Source: Lentibacillus daqui (GTDB taxonomy: Bacteria; Bacillota; Bacilli; Bacillales; Amphibacillaceae). Taken from it: a stretch of DNA of 64,000 nt. Position 1 is the stretch's first letter; each line of letters opens with the position of its first letter. The translations under genes and the position numbers were made by a program. The notes below the pieces were generated by a model. It saw only the letters and a list, made by a program, of their open reading frames with translations, was not told the DNA's origin and searched no databases. Shown one piece after another: positions 26,949-35,358 of this stretch. Location of the stretch: NCBI RefSeq assembly GCF_027186265.1, contig NZ_CP114176.1:2914001-2978000 (forward strand), in the 5' to 3' direction.

Positions 26949-27305
26949 TTATTCTGCCATATCGACATAATATTTCGCCTTGTTTTCCTTCACAAAGGGC
27001 TTTTGCTTATATTCCAAAGCAATACGTTTATATAATATTTTTCTTGCTTCACTTTCTGCATCTTCCTTTCGCTTGCCAAATCCATACCCTGTCATGATAT
27101 TTGTCAATTCAAACATTAATGCTGCTTGCCAGACGGCTGATTTATCGACATTCCAAAGGAAAATATACACCGTATGATCCCCTTCAACATGAATTTCCAG
27201 TTCTTCTTCCGTAAACATTACCCGCAACATGAAGCATTTTGTTAGACTTGTAATGGTTTGGTGATACAAAATCAGGCAGCTAACCAAGTAACTCATCCCC
27301 TTCAC
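26949..27305 (-). CDS. Unknown protein with dsRBD-like C-terminus
   Basis: Up to 118 residues; I do not recognise the family. After a predicted beta-rich part (LEIHVEGDHTVYIFLW) comes TGYGFGKRKEDAESEARKIL, which resembles the last strand and helix of double-stranded-RNA-binding domains (GxGxSKKxAExxAA). The start is uncertain: GTG at 27305, or ATGs at 27230 or 27218, none with a strong ribosome binding site. It is divergent from the XRE gene across a 17-base palindrome. A small RNA-binding protein is possible. Confidence 0.5.
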   Translation of the reverse strand: MKGMSYLVSCLILYHQTITSLTKCFMLRVMFTEEELEIHVEGDHTVYIFLWNVDKSAVWQAALMFELTNIMTGYGFGKRKEDAESEARKILYKRIALEYKQKPFVKENKAKYYVDMAE

Positions 27306-27331
27306 GTTCTGTTTAGGAATATTTTACTATA

Positions 27332-27348
27332 TGTTCTATATCAGAACA
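27332..27348. promoter_or_regulatory. 17-base palindromic operator candidate
   Basis: TGTTCTATATCAGAACA, perfect TGTTCT/AGAACA arms, lies between the divergent unknown gene and the XRE regulator gene and is a likely operator for the latter. Confidence 0.45.
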
Positions 27349-27432
27349 ATGAAAAGCATTTATTTTCGCTAATGTCTGATAGGATAAATTTAGTTAACAT
27401 GTTTTTTATTTATTCTATCTAAACAGAGTGTG

Positions 27433-27855
27433 ATGATCATGAACTTGGAGCAGATTTCCTATAACATCAAATTTTTGCGTAAACAACACAAGTGGACCCA
27501 AAACGACTTGGCAAAGCGACTATCAACTTCCCGCTCTGTGATCGCCAAATGGGAAAACAACGTGGTGATCCCGGATGTGTCTTCCCTTATTGAATTGAGC
27601 ATGGTATTCGACGTATCCATTGACCAACTGGTTGGCAATTATTCCGTACGCGAAGATCTGTTGAGGGACTTCAAACGTGTCTACAGTTCCGATGCTGAAT
27701 CCTTTGATGTCGAGGCGATGGAGATCGTTGAATATATCATGCAACATCCCGAGTTCAAAACAAACATTCACCGCTTAAAAGGACTTCCTTTAAAAAAACA
27801 ACAATCCATTCAACGTTTATTTGGTAATTTAATTCAAGAATGTGAGCAATTATAG
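27433..27855 (+). CDS. XRE-family transcriptional regulator
   Basis: 140 residues. The N-terminal HTH (about 7-62: IKFLRKQHKWTQNDLAKRL, STSRSVIAKWENNVVIPDVS) is of the lambda-repressor/SinR type; the C-terminal part (70-140) is helical, without a known domain. Start is ambiguous among GTG 27430, ATG 27433 and ATG 27439, since upstream sequence (AGAGTG) gives only a weak ribosome site. It may bind the palindrome at 27332. No phage genes are nearby, so this looks like a free-standing regulator. Confidence 0.85.
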   Translation: MIMNLEQISYNIKFLRKQHKWTQNDLAKRLSTSRSVIAKWENNVVIPDVSSLIELSMVFDVSIDQLVGNYSVREDLLRDFKRVYSSDAESFDVEAMEIVEYIMQHPEFKTNIHRLKGLPLKKQQSIQRLFGNLIQECEQL

Positions 27856-27907
27856 CAGCTATTCCATTCACATTAGAAGCGGATAGCTGCTTTATTCGCT
27901 CACACTC

Positions 27908-27956
27908 GGTTGATTCCTGCACCCTCAAGTTGATATCAACAGGTTCCCCGGTTGAT
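27908..27956 (-). repeat. Three-copy ATCAACC mini-array
   Basis: GGTTGAT, AGTTGAT and GGTTGAT start at 27908, 27928 and 27950, two intervals summing to 42. The core is the reverse complement of ATCAACC. Confidence 0.5.
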
Positions 27957-27991
27957 TTCCGTTCAAGATTTAATTTTACGATGCTACAAGA

Positions 27992-28165
27992 CTAACGTGC
28001 AGCATGAATGGTTATTTTCCTCAATAATAACCAACTGATCCCGTATAATACAATTGCAATCAACAGTATTTCATAGAAAAACACAATTGAAAATGATTGA
28101 GCAATAGCAATAATGAAGTCGATTAGAAAACCCTGCGCCAATCCGAATAACAAGATAACCACCAT
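27992..28165 (-). CDS. Possible small two-helix membrane protein
   Basis: 57 residues (MVVILLFGLAQGFLIDF start, WLLLRKITIHAAR end) with two hydrophobic stretches. No ribosome binding site is seen before the ATG, and an upstream stop is close. It may be the 3' remnant of a membrane-protein gene. Nothing else in 27856-28339 looks coding. Confidence 0.3.
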   Translation of the reverse strand: MVVILLFGLAQGFLIDFIIAIAQSFSIVFFYEILLIAIVLYGISWLLLRKITIHAAR

Positions 28166-28222
28166 TAGGCCTAAACAATGCCGCTATACTTGTTGATGTC
28201 AATATAATTTTCAAAAAAAACT

Positions 28223-28260
28223 AAAAAGGCGTTACACTATGTATAGTGCAACGCCTTTTT
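28223..28260. terminator. Strong stem-loop terminator
   Basis: AAAAAGGCGTTACACTA and TAGTGCAACGCCTTTTT form a stem of about 16 pairs with one mismatch and a four-base loop. A and T runs on both sides make it usable in either direction; it fits the end of the SPFH/RHH operon on the minus strand. Confidence 0.85.
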
Positions 28261-28339
28261 ATATGTCCGATAAGAACAAAAAAGTAATCCTTCATGTGCT
28301 TCTAACCAGGCGCTAAGGGATCACTTTTCCTAACCTGTA

Positions 28340-28519
28340 CTAATCTTCCCCAATCTTCTTATCGTCCTTCTTCGGAAGCCTGCCAGCGCGCTTGGCCGCC
28401 TCTCTAAGCAAGAATTCCACATGGCTGTTGACGCTGCGAAATTCATCCTTTGCCCATCGTTGTAAAATATCGTATAGTGCCGGATCTATGCGTAACGGGA
28501 AATTCTTTTTCTTCGCCAT
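28340..28519 (-). CDS. Arc-type ribbon-helix-helix protein
   Basis: 59 residues. KKNFPLRIDPALYDILQRWA is a ribbon-helix-helix strand plus helix A, and RSVNSHVEFLLREAAKRAG is helix B, as in Arc-like DNA-binding proteins; a charged tail follows. Too short for ordinary gene calling, but it has AGAGGG six bases before the ATG and follows the SPFH gene by 19 bases on the same strand, so they probably form an operon. It may regulate that operon. Confidence 0.82.
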   Translation of the reverse strand: MAKKKNFPLRIDPALYDILQRWAKDEFRSVNSHVEFLLREAAKRAGRLPKKDDKKIGED

Positions 28520-28538
28520 CGAATCCCTCTTTTAAACC

Positions 28539-29384
28539 TTATTGATACAGTGATCCCGTATTGATGACCGGTTGAGATCCATTATCGGAAACAATCGAGA
28601 CCAGCAAATTATTAATCATTGCTACCCGGCGTTCTTCATCCAAATCAACAATCCCTTGCTTCTCAATTTGCTTAATTGCGTCCTGTACCATACCAACCGC
28701 GCCTTCAACGATTTTCCAGCGAGCGGCAATAATGGCATCTGCTTGTTGTCGCTGTAGCATCGCCTGGGCAATCTCGGTCGAATAGGCCAAATGCGTCAAT
28801 CGTGCCTCAATCACTTCCACGCCGGCAACTTTTAGACGATCCTGTAATTCGTCGGTTAACTCATTGGATACCTCTTCCGCATTTCCCCGCAGACTTAACT
28901 TCGTATTTTCAAATGTATCATACGGATATTTGGTTGCGACCGCGCGAATTGCAGTTTCACTTTGGATCTCAACAAACTGTTTATAATCATCGACATCGAA
29001 CACCGCTTTTGCCGAATCAATTACTTTGAACACAATCACCGCAGCAATTTCGATCGGATTCCCATTGACATCATTGACTTTTAACAGCTTACTATTGAAA
29101 TTTCGCACCCGTAATGAAATCGTTCTTCGTATGGAAAATGGTACCGTAACAACAATTCCTTCCCGTCGAATCGTCCCCATATATTTCCCAAGAAAAATTA
29201 CGACCACTGACTGGTTAGGCTGTACCAATGTGACCCCGCTTCCCAATACAATGGCAACCACCAAACAAATCGCCCCAATAATAAACTGTGTTTGAATGAA
29301 ACTAATAACAGTTCCAGCAATGAGGACTGCTATGATAATAATCCCCAAAAATCCATTCATTGACCATGCAGCTCGTTCCTTCAT
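28539..29384 (-). CDS. SPFH/Band 7 domain membrane protein
   Basis: 281 residues. Two N-terminal hydrophobic segments (about 10-28 and 30-50) anchor a Band 7 domain (about 50-235), with VPFSIRRTISLRVRNF, ETAIRAVATKYPYD and the HLAYSTEIAQAMLQRQQADAIIAA helix typical of stomatin-like scaffolds. It probably forms membrane oligomers in lipid microdomains, as related flotillins do; the exact role is unknown. GGAGGAG precedes the ATG. Confidence 0.9.
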   Translation of the reverse strand: MKERAAWSMNGFLGIIIIAVLIAGTVISFIQTQFIIGAICLVVAIVLGSGVTLVQPNQSVVVIFLGKYMGTIRREGIVVTVPFSIRRTISLRVRNFNSKLLKVNDVNGNPIEIAAVIVFKVIDSAKAVFDVDDYKQFVEIQSETAIRAVATKYPYDTFENTKLSLRGNAEEVSNELTDELQDRLKVAGVEVIEARLTHLAYSTEIAQAMLQRQQADAIIAARWKIVEGAVGMVQDAIKQIEKQGIVDLDEERRVAMINNLLVSIVSDNGSQPVINTGSLYQ

Positions 29385-29479
29385 GGTGTCTCCTCCTTTG
29401 ATATCATATTATGACTATATTAGTATGATATCATTTTTGTTTAAATTTGTAAATATATTTTACTGAAAATTTGTTAATT

Positions 29480-30358
29480 CTATCCCGCTTTTCCGGTTAA
29501 TCCATCCATTGGTGATTTTTCCGTGAAAATAAAATATCCTTTCCCGTTTGTCACAATGGAAATGTCACCATAGACCGCGGTAGAATATATCATGGAATGG
29601 ATTCGCTGCAAATTGCCGACAACCCGGTCGACTGGATGTCCATAATGATTCATTTTGCTATAGGTTAAGATAGCTACTTTCGGTTTGACCAAATTGAGAA
29701 ATCGATACGATGTGCTTGTATTTGATCCGTGATGACCAACTTTATAAATGTCTGATTGAACATCTTTTTCTTGCTCCATCAATTGTTCTTCCTGCCCGCG
29801 CTCTGCATCTGCCATAAGCAAAAAGTCAACCTCGTTATAGCCGACTTTTAACACAATGGAGGATTGATTATTATTTTTATGTTCCTCATATGAATTCAAC
29901 ACACTGATATCCACTAATGGGTCAACATCCACCACGTCACCTTGCTTGGCAATGTTAACCGGAATTTTATGTTTGTGAATTTGATTAATATATCGTACAT
30001 ATGTCTTGGTTGAGTGCAATTTGCCCGAATCCAATGCTTTGTCAATCTTGAAGGATTTCATTACTGTTGGAAGTCCGCCAATATGATCGATATCCGGATG
30101 TGTGGCAATTAACAGATCAATTTTCTTGATGCCACGCGCTTTAAGAAATTCCACCACATCCTTCCCCGCTCTCGGGGGCCCGGCATCAATTAAAATGTTT
30201 TTCTTACCCGGGGTTTCAATAAGCGTACTGTCCCCTTGTCCTACGTCAATGAAATGGATCTTCATTTGCTTAGGCTGCGGTGTTTCGGCTGATATTGTAG
30301 TTGGGATAAAAAATAATTGCAGCAAGATAACGACTTGAAAAACTTGAAAAATCCGCAT
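29480..30358 (-). CDS. Secreted ComEC/Rec2-like MBL-fold hydrolase
   Basis: 292 residues. N-terminal signal peptide (1-24, ending TTISAE), then a metallo-beta-lactamase fold with FIDVGQGDSTLIE, the metal site ATHPDIDHIGG, DFLLMADAE and KVGHHGSNTST. This is the stand-alone form of the ComEC C-terminal domain, thought to cleave nucleic acid or phosphodiester outside the membrane. The metal ligands are intact. No competence gene is adjacent. Confidence 0.9.
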   Translation of the reverse strand: MRIFQVFQVVILLQLFFIPTTISAETPQPKQMKIHFIDVGQGDSTLIETPGKKNILIDAGPPRAGKDVVEFLKARGIKKIDLLIATHPDIDHIGGLPTVMKSFKIDKALDSGKLHSTKTYVRYINQIHKHKIPVNIAKQGDVVDVDPLVDISVLNSYEEHKNNNQSSIVLKVGYNEVDFLLMADAERGQEEQLMEQEKDVQSDIYKVGHHGSNTSTSYRFLNLVKPKVAILTYSKMNHYGHPVDRVVGNLQRIHSMIYSTAVYGDISIVTNGKGYFIFTEKSPMDGLTGKAG

Positions 30359-30515
30359 GATGATACATCCTTTTTATGAATTGATGTATCATAGTTTTTT
30401 CATGTTTGAAGCGTATTATGATAGAGAGTAGCTATTTTCTTGTTTAAAATTGCATTACAATGCTCTACATAACTGTGGCATCATTTTAATTTTTCAAGAT
30501 AACCATAATTTTTTA

Positions 30516-30544
30516 TTGTGTATAATGTATTTGTTGTATATAAT
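30516..30544 (+). promoter_or_regulatory. Promoter of GntR-ABC operon
   Basis: TTGTGT (30516-30521), 17-base spacer, TATAAT (30539-30544). The -10 overlaps an AT-rich near-palindrome GTATATAATGTATATATTAC, a plausible operator for the GntR protein. Confidence 0.65.
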
Positions 30545-30585
30545 GTATATATTACTTGGTGACTGTTACAAAAGGGAGGACAAAG

Positions 30586-30960
30586 ATGCAAATTCTGATT
30601 TCCAATAGTTCCAAAGAATCCATTTATTATCAAATAAAAAGTCAGGTCAAAGAAAAAGTACTATCGGGCGAATTAAAAGAAGGAGATGCCCTTCCCTCAA
30701 TGCGTCAGTTGGCAAAAGATCTGCATATAAGTGTCATTACGACCAAGCGTGCATATGAGGAGTTGGAGAAAGAAGGATTTATTTATTCAATCGTAGGAAA
30801 AGGTTCTTTTATCGCGGAACAAAATGAAGATGTCGTGAAAGAAAAGAAATTGGCAACCATTGAGGAGAAGTTATTAGAAGTCATTGCAGGCAGCAAAGAG
30901 ATAGGGTTGTCACTAAAAGAAATCAAGGAATGGTTAACCATTTTGTATGAGGAGAGATAA
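30586..30960 (+). CDS. GntR-family regulator, YtrA type
   Basis: 124 residues, the short YtrA subfamily: a winged helix (about 10-75: SIYYQIKSQVKEKVLSGELK, GDALPSMRQLAKDLHISVIT) plus a short C-terminal helix for dimerisation, with no effector domain. YtrA-type proteins repress the ABC operon they head and respond to cell-envelope antibiotics. ATG 30586 is chosen for AAAGGGAGG nine bases upstream. The next gene starts two bases after the stop. Confidence 0.9.
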   Translation: MQILISNSSKESIYYQIKSQVKEKVLSGELKEGDALPSMRQLAKDLHISVITTKRAYEELEKEGFIYSIVGKGSFIAEQNEDVVKEKKLATIEEKLLEVIAGSKEIGLSLKEIKEWLTILYEER

Positions 30961-30962
30961 AG

Positions 30963-31838
30963 ATGGAGCATGCTATCGAATTACGGAATGTACATAAATC
31001 ATTCAAAAGCTTTGGTATCAAAGATTTGTCATTGCAAGTAAAAAAGGGATTCGTGACAGGTTTTATCGGTGCCAATGGAGCCGGCAAGTCGACTGTTATC
31101 AAAATGATCATGAATTTGCTTCATCCTGACTCTGGTGAAATCCGTGTGTTGGGTATGAACTACAAACAAAACGAAAAATCCATTAAAGAAAGAATCGGAT
31201 TTGTTTTTAACGATGATATGTTATACAAAGAATTGACATTACGTGATATGAAAAAAATGATCGCTCCTTGTTACCGGAGATGGGACGATCCTTTGTTTTA
31301 CCAATATTGTGAGCGATTTGAACTTCCACTCAGACAAAATATGAAATCTTTTTCAGATGGAATGAAAGTGAAAGCCGCTCTCGCATTTGCATTGTCGCAT
31401 CAAGCAGACCTTCTTATTATGGATGAGCCGGCCGCGAACCTCGATCCGATTTTTCGCAGAGAATTGATGGAGCTTTTGCATGACGTCATGCTGAATGAGG
31501 AAAAAACTATTTTTTTATCGACCCATATTATGAGCGATTTATCTTCCCTTGCCGACTATATCACTTTTATTGATCAGGGAGAGCTCGTCTTTTCAAAAGG
31601 ATTGCCCGAAATAGAAGCGGAATATGCAATCGTTCGTGGCGAAGTGGAATTGCTTGATCAGGATACCGAGCAATATTTTCTATCCATTAAACGGACGGAT
31701 AGCGGATTTGAAGCTTTAAGCGCTAATTTTGAGGCGGTCGATGAATTATTTGGTTATGAAGCAATCATTGAAAGAGCAAGTTTGGAAGAGATTATGTATT
31801 ATTCCCGGGGAGGTAAAGCGGATGCTTCAGTTAATTAA
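30963..31838 (+). CDS. ABC transporter ATPase, YtrB/CcmA-like
   Basis: 291 residues. Walker A GANGAGKSTVIKMI (about 38-51), Walker B LLIMDEPAANLDP and switch histidine (LSTHIM) are clear. The signature is degenerate, FSDGMKVKAALAFAL in place of LSGGQ. It pairs with the membrane gene that follows, which it overlaps by 17 bases. Substrate unknown; the GntR/ABC arrangement resembles ytrAB-type envelope-stress operons. Confidence 0.9.
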   Translation: MEHAIELRNVHKSFKSFGIKDLSLQVKKGFVTGFIGANGAGKSTVIKMIMNLLHPDSGEIRVLGMNYKQNEKSIKERIGFVFNDDMLYKELTLRDMKKMIAPCYRRWDDPLFYQYCERFELPLRQNMKSFSDGMKVKAALAFALSHQADLLIMDEPAANLDPIFRRELMELLHDVMLNEEKTIFLSTHIMSDLSSLADYITFIDQGELVFSKGLPEIEAEYAIVRGEVELLDQDTEQYFLSIKRTDSGFEALSANFEAVDELFGYEAIIERASLEEIMYYSRGGKADASVN

Positions 31839-32439
31839 AAAAGATTTAGCCATTCATAAATTTTTATGGATCATATATTTTGCAATGCTCATCTTTTTTA
31901 TAGCCTTTGATAAAGATGCCATATTCATTATCACCTTAATCAGCGCCTATTTAATGATGGACGCATTTTATGCTGATGAGCAAGCGAATGGGCATAGATT
32001 ATGGAATGCTTTGCCATTTACCCGTAGTGAGGTTGTCAGTTCCAGGTACGCTGGTTTACTAGTTATAACGTTCATCTGCTCAAGTGCAGTCATGGTGCTT
32101 GAGCTAATTTTTAAAGCCGGCTGGAATATGTCACTTTGGAAAGAAGTGGTCGGTAGTGTGGTCTTGATGATGTTTTTAGGAGCATTATGCTTTCCTGTTT
32201 TCTATTGGATTTCAAAGCAAAAAGTTATTTTCACATTGCTTATATTGTACGTTCTCCTTCACATAGCGGGCTCGTATGCATTCTACTATCTGTATCTGTA
32301 CCTGTTAGATACGCGTATTGTTCCTCAAGTATTAAGTAATGGGCAGTTGTTTGGCTCCGGTTTCGTGATAGCTATATGTTTGTATCTGCTGTCTTGGAGG
32401 CTTTCCATAACAATTTACAAGAGAAGGGAGATTATATAA
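31822..32439 (+). CDS. ABC-2 type permease
   Basis: 205 residues with about six hydrophobic segments (15-33, 38-55, 75-100, 115-135, 140-165, 178-198) and the PFTRSEVVSSRY segment typical of ABC-2 permeases of this group. The open frame begins at 31729, but GGGGAGG lies eight bases before the ATG at 31822. Membrane partner of the preceding ATPase. Confidence 0.85.
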   Translation: MLQLIKKDLAIHKFLWIIYFAMLIFFIAFDKDAIFIITLISAYLMMDAFYADEQANGHRLWNALPFTRSEVVSSRYAGLLVITFICSSAVMVLELIFKAGWNMSLWKEVVGSVVLMMFLGALCFPVFYWISKQKVIFTLLILYVLLHIAGSYAFYYLYLYLLDTRIVPQVLSNGQLFGSGFVIAICLYLLSWRLSITIYKRREII

Positions 32440-32774
32440 TGGTCGATGATTTATGTTGTAAGACAGAAACTGTGTCAGGAAAAAAACCTTCCAAATGGCG
32501 TTTTACTTGGTTGATGAATCTACTCTTGTTTGCATTTTTTCAAATCGTTTTTATTTTATTTGATGGCTCTAAAATTTGGATCATCTTGGGTTTAAACAAA
32601 AAAGGTGAGTGGGTCGTTTCAAAATTACATATGCTTTTTGACAAGTTTCCAATGTATCATACCGAACAATTAAACTATTTCACATTCGTCTGGATAATGA
32701 TTTTGATATTACACGGCATCGTATGTACGTTCGAGAAATTATCGCAGAAATTTAATAATGCGAGAAATCAGTAA
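32439..32774 (+). CDS. Small two-TM protein, last gene of GntR-ABC operon
   Basis: 111 residues with two membrane helices (about 22-48 and 82-102) joined by a soluble loop. The start ATG overlaps the preceding stop as TAATG, and GAAGGGAG lies eight bases before it, so translation is coupled. I do not recognise the family; it is probably an accessory subunit of the transporter. Confidence 0.7.
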   Translation: MVDDLCCKTETVSGKKPSKWRFTWLMNLLLFAFFQIVFILFDGSKIWIILGLNKKGEWVVSKLHMLFDKFPMYHTEQLNYFTFVWIMILILHGIVCTFEKLSQKFNNARNQ

Positions 32775-32801
32775 ACCCTTGTTTAATAAACTGTATGTAA
32801 C

Positions 32802-32834
32802 AAAAAATCCTGCCCCGATGTTTGGGACAGGATT
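32802..32834 (-). terminator. Terminator after clpE
   Basis: AATCCTGTCCC and GGGGCAGGATT pair around AAACATC, followed by T on the minus strand. It may also stop the convergent GntR-ABC transcript. Confidence 0.85.
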
Positions 32835-32850
32835 AACAGTAGGTTATTCA

Positions 32851-34986
32851 TTATGCTTGTTGAACCGTAATGGCATCATCCACTACATCAACATTTACTT
32901 TTTTCACATCTTGATTTTCCAGTAACAGATCGGTTAATTGGTCTTCTACTTTATCCTGGATGACTCGGCGTAATGGTCGTGCACCGAAACGACGGTCATA
33001 ACCAAGCTTGACTAGCGCTTTTTTAGCGGCATCTGTTACAGCAATATCGATTTTATTTTCTTCCATGTTTTGTGTTACATCGTTCAGCATTAAATCAACA
33101 ATCTCAAGTAAATTGTCTTCGGTTAATTCATTAAACGTAATGATCGAGTCAAAACGGTTTAAGAACTCCGGTTTGAAGTATGCACTTAAGTTTTCCAATG
33201 TGGTTACTGCTTCATGCTCATTCCGGTTAAAGCCGACATTGATTTGTTTGTCACCTGTACCGGCATTACTTGTCATGATAATCACAGTATCCTTGAAACT
33301 TACTGTACGACCATGGGAGTCGGTTAAATGTCCGTCCTCCATGATTTGCAGGAACATGTTTTGTACGTCTGGATGTGCCTTTTCGATTTCATCAAGCAAG
33401 AGAATCGAATATGGATTACGACGCACACGCTCGGTCAATTGTCCTGCTTCTTCGTGACCTACATAGCCTGGAGGTGAACCGATGATTTTCGACACGGCAT
33501 GTTTTTCCATATACTCACTCATGTCGAGACGAATCAACGCATCGCGCGAACCAAACAATTCTTCAGCCAGTGCTTTGGTTAGTTCTGTTTTACCGACACC
33601 AGTTGGACCAACAAACAGGAATGATCCGATTGGACGATATTTTGATTTCAGTCCGGCACGGCTCCGGCGAATCGCTTTGGCAACTTTGTCTACTGCATGT
33701 TCTTGTCCAATTACCTTTTTACCAAGATTTTCGGCAAGATATTTCATTTGTTCTTGTTCATCTTTTTGCAGCTTGGTAACTGGAATACCTGTTTTTTCTT
33801 CAATGATTAATTGGACATCTTCCAGACCAACATCAGTTACTTGTGCTTCATCTTTTGCTTTTTCCAGTTGTTTTTGCAATTGAATTTCTTGATATCTTAG
33901 ATGTGCAGCACGTTCATAGTCTTCTTTTTCAGCGGCTTGTTCTTTTTCCTGTGTCACTTCTTTAAGTTTTTGTTCAATAGAATCTGAGTCTTTTTCCGCA
34001 TTGGACAGGTTTAAACGTGAACCAACTTCATCCATTAAGTCGATCGCTTTGTCTGGCAAGAAACGATCTTGGATATATCGTTGTGATAGTGTAACGAACG
34101 AACGGATAATATCATCTGAATAACGGACTTCATGGAATTTTTCGTAGCGGTCTTTGATACCTTTTAAAATTTCTACCGCCTCTTCCACACTTGGTTCTTT
34201 GACAATGATTGGTTGGAAACGACGTTCAAGTGCTGCGTCTTTTTCGATTTTACGATATTCTTTCAAAGTTGTTGCACCGATTAATTGCAGTTCACCACGG
34301 GCAAGTGCTGGTTTTAAAATGTTACCGGCATCCATCTGTGATCCTTCTGCAGTTCCGGCGCCAACTAACAAGTGAATTTCATCGACAAACAGAATAACGT
34401 CTGGTCGTTCCTGAACTTCTTGAACCAATTGTTTCATCCGTTCTTCAAATTGACCGCGAATTCCTGTATTGGCAACCATGGAGGCTACATCAAGTAAATA
34501 GATTTCTTTGTTCATTAGTTTGGTTGGTACATTACCTTCTGCAATTCTCACGGCTAGGCCTTCCGCAATTGCGGTTTTACCAACACCAGGTTCGCCAATT
34601 AAAACCGGGTTGTTTTTATTACGACGGTTTAACGTTTCAATGACCCGTTTCACCTCATTATCACGGCCAATGACTTTATCAACCAAACCAGCACGAGCAG
34701 CTTGTGACACGTTCTTGCCTAATTGGTCGAGCAATCCATTGCCACCATTGCCTTGAGCTGTCTGGGTTCTTGCACCCGCCTGGCTTTGACCGTTTCCTTG
34801 GAAGAAGTTCTGACCAAATGCGTCTTGGCCACCAAATCCGGAGAAAAAGCCGGATGGATTCATCATTTTTCCTTGTATTTCTTCAAAACATTGTTGACAA
34901 ACATGCATTTGTACTTTTTCATTGTTTATCTGCATTGATACATTAATATTTGCTGGACGAATACCACAGTTTTGACATTTCATCAT
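32851..34986 (-). CDS. clpE: Clp ATPase ClpE
   Basis: 711 residues. Hsp100 unfoldase that feeds ClpP and disaggregates protein under heat stress. ClpE marks: N-terminal zinc finger C4-x2-C7 and C30-x2-C33, then two AAA+ modules with Walker A GEPGVGKTA (about 134-142) and GPTGVGKTE (about 448-456), and between them a UVR-like coiled segment EKEDYERAAHLRYQEIQLQK. A Q/G/A-rich linker (about 60-85) replaces the ClpC N-domain. Two CtsR boxes surround its promoter. Confidence 0.97.
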   Translation of the reverse strand: MMKCQNCGIRPANINVSMQINNEKVQMHVCQQCFEEIQGKMMNPSGFFSGFGGQDAFGQNFFQGNGQSQAGARTQTAQGNGGNGLLDQLGKNVSQAARAGLVDKVIGRDNEVKRVIETLNRRNKNNPVLIGEPGVGKTAIAEGLAVRIAEGNVPTKLMNKEIYLLDVASMVANTGIRGQFEERMKQLVQEVQERPDVILFVDEIHLLVGAGTAEGSQMDAGNILKPALARGELQLIGATTLKEYRKIEKDAALERRFQPIIVKEPSVEEAVEILKGIKDRYEKFHEVRYSDDIIRSFVTLSQRYIQDRFLPDKAIDLMDEVGSRLNLSNAEKDSDSIEQKLKEVTQEKEQAAEKEDYERAAHLRYQEIQLQKQLEKAKDEAQVTDVGLEDVQLIIEEKTGIPVTKLQKDEQEQMKYLAENLGKKVIGQEHAVDKVAKAIRRSRAGLKSKYRPIGSFLFVGPTGVGKTELTKALAEELFGSRDALIRLDMSEYMEKHAVSKIIGSPPGYVGHEEAGQLTERVRRNPYSILLLDEIEKAHPDVQNMFLQIMEDGHLTDSHGRTVSFKDTVIIMTSNAGTGDKQINVGFNRNEHEAVTTLENLSAYFKPEFLNRFDSIITFNELTEDNLLEIVDLMLNDVTQNMEENKIDIAVTDAAKKALVKLGYDRRFGARPLRRVIQDKVEDQLTDLLLENQDVKKVNVDVVDDAITVQQA

Positions 34987-35052
34987 GCCATTCCTCCTTG
35001 TGATTTCTTATATGACTAGGTATTTATCCGCCTAGCCAAGATCAATTTTGAC

Positions 35053-35108
35053 TTTGACTATCTTTGACCTTGTAACTACATTATACTCTGACCTTCTTTG
35101 ACTTTCAA
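35053..35108 (-). promoter_or_regulatory. clpE promoter with two CtsR boxes
   Basis: On the minus strand TTGAAA (35103-35108), 17 bases, TATAAT (35080-35085). AGTCAAAGAAGGTCAGA (35087-35103) fills the spacer and GGTCAAAGATAGTCAAA (35053-35069), a perfect CtsR heptad repeat, covers the expected start site. CtsR should therefore block clpE until heat shock. Confidence 0.9.
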
Positions 35109-35272
35109 GGGGTTTGATTAATTTTTTGGGCTTTTTTATAAATCTATAAACCCTTGATAATAATGGGTTTATTTCTCTTTTCATTATACGTTATTCCCGT
35201 TTAACCTGATCGTTACACATCGATGAAACATCAAAATTCAGTTCAAAAGGTCAAAAGGGTCAAGATTTTGCA

Positions 35273-35301
35273 TTGTTAAGTTTTACGTTTTTACATATAA
35301 T
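35273..35301 (+). promoter_or_regulatory. Promoter of LCP gene
   Basis: TTGTTA (35273-35278), 17-base spacer, TATAAT (35296-35301), about 57 bases before the LCP start. Confidence 0.6.
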
Positions 35302-35358
35302 AAGGATTAACGACTTTCTACATATTATATAAGTACAGATCGATTGGGGTGATATATT

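Noticed and set aside
35240..35266. Third CtsR box GGTCAAAAGGGTCAAG
   Set aside because: The two heptads are separated by three rather than four bases, so it does not match the CtsR site.
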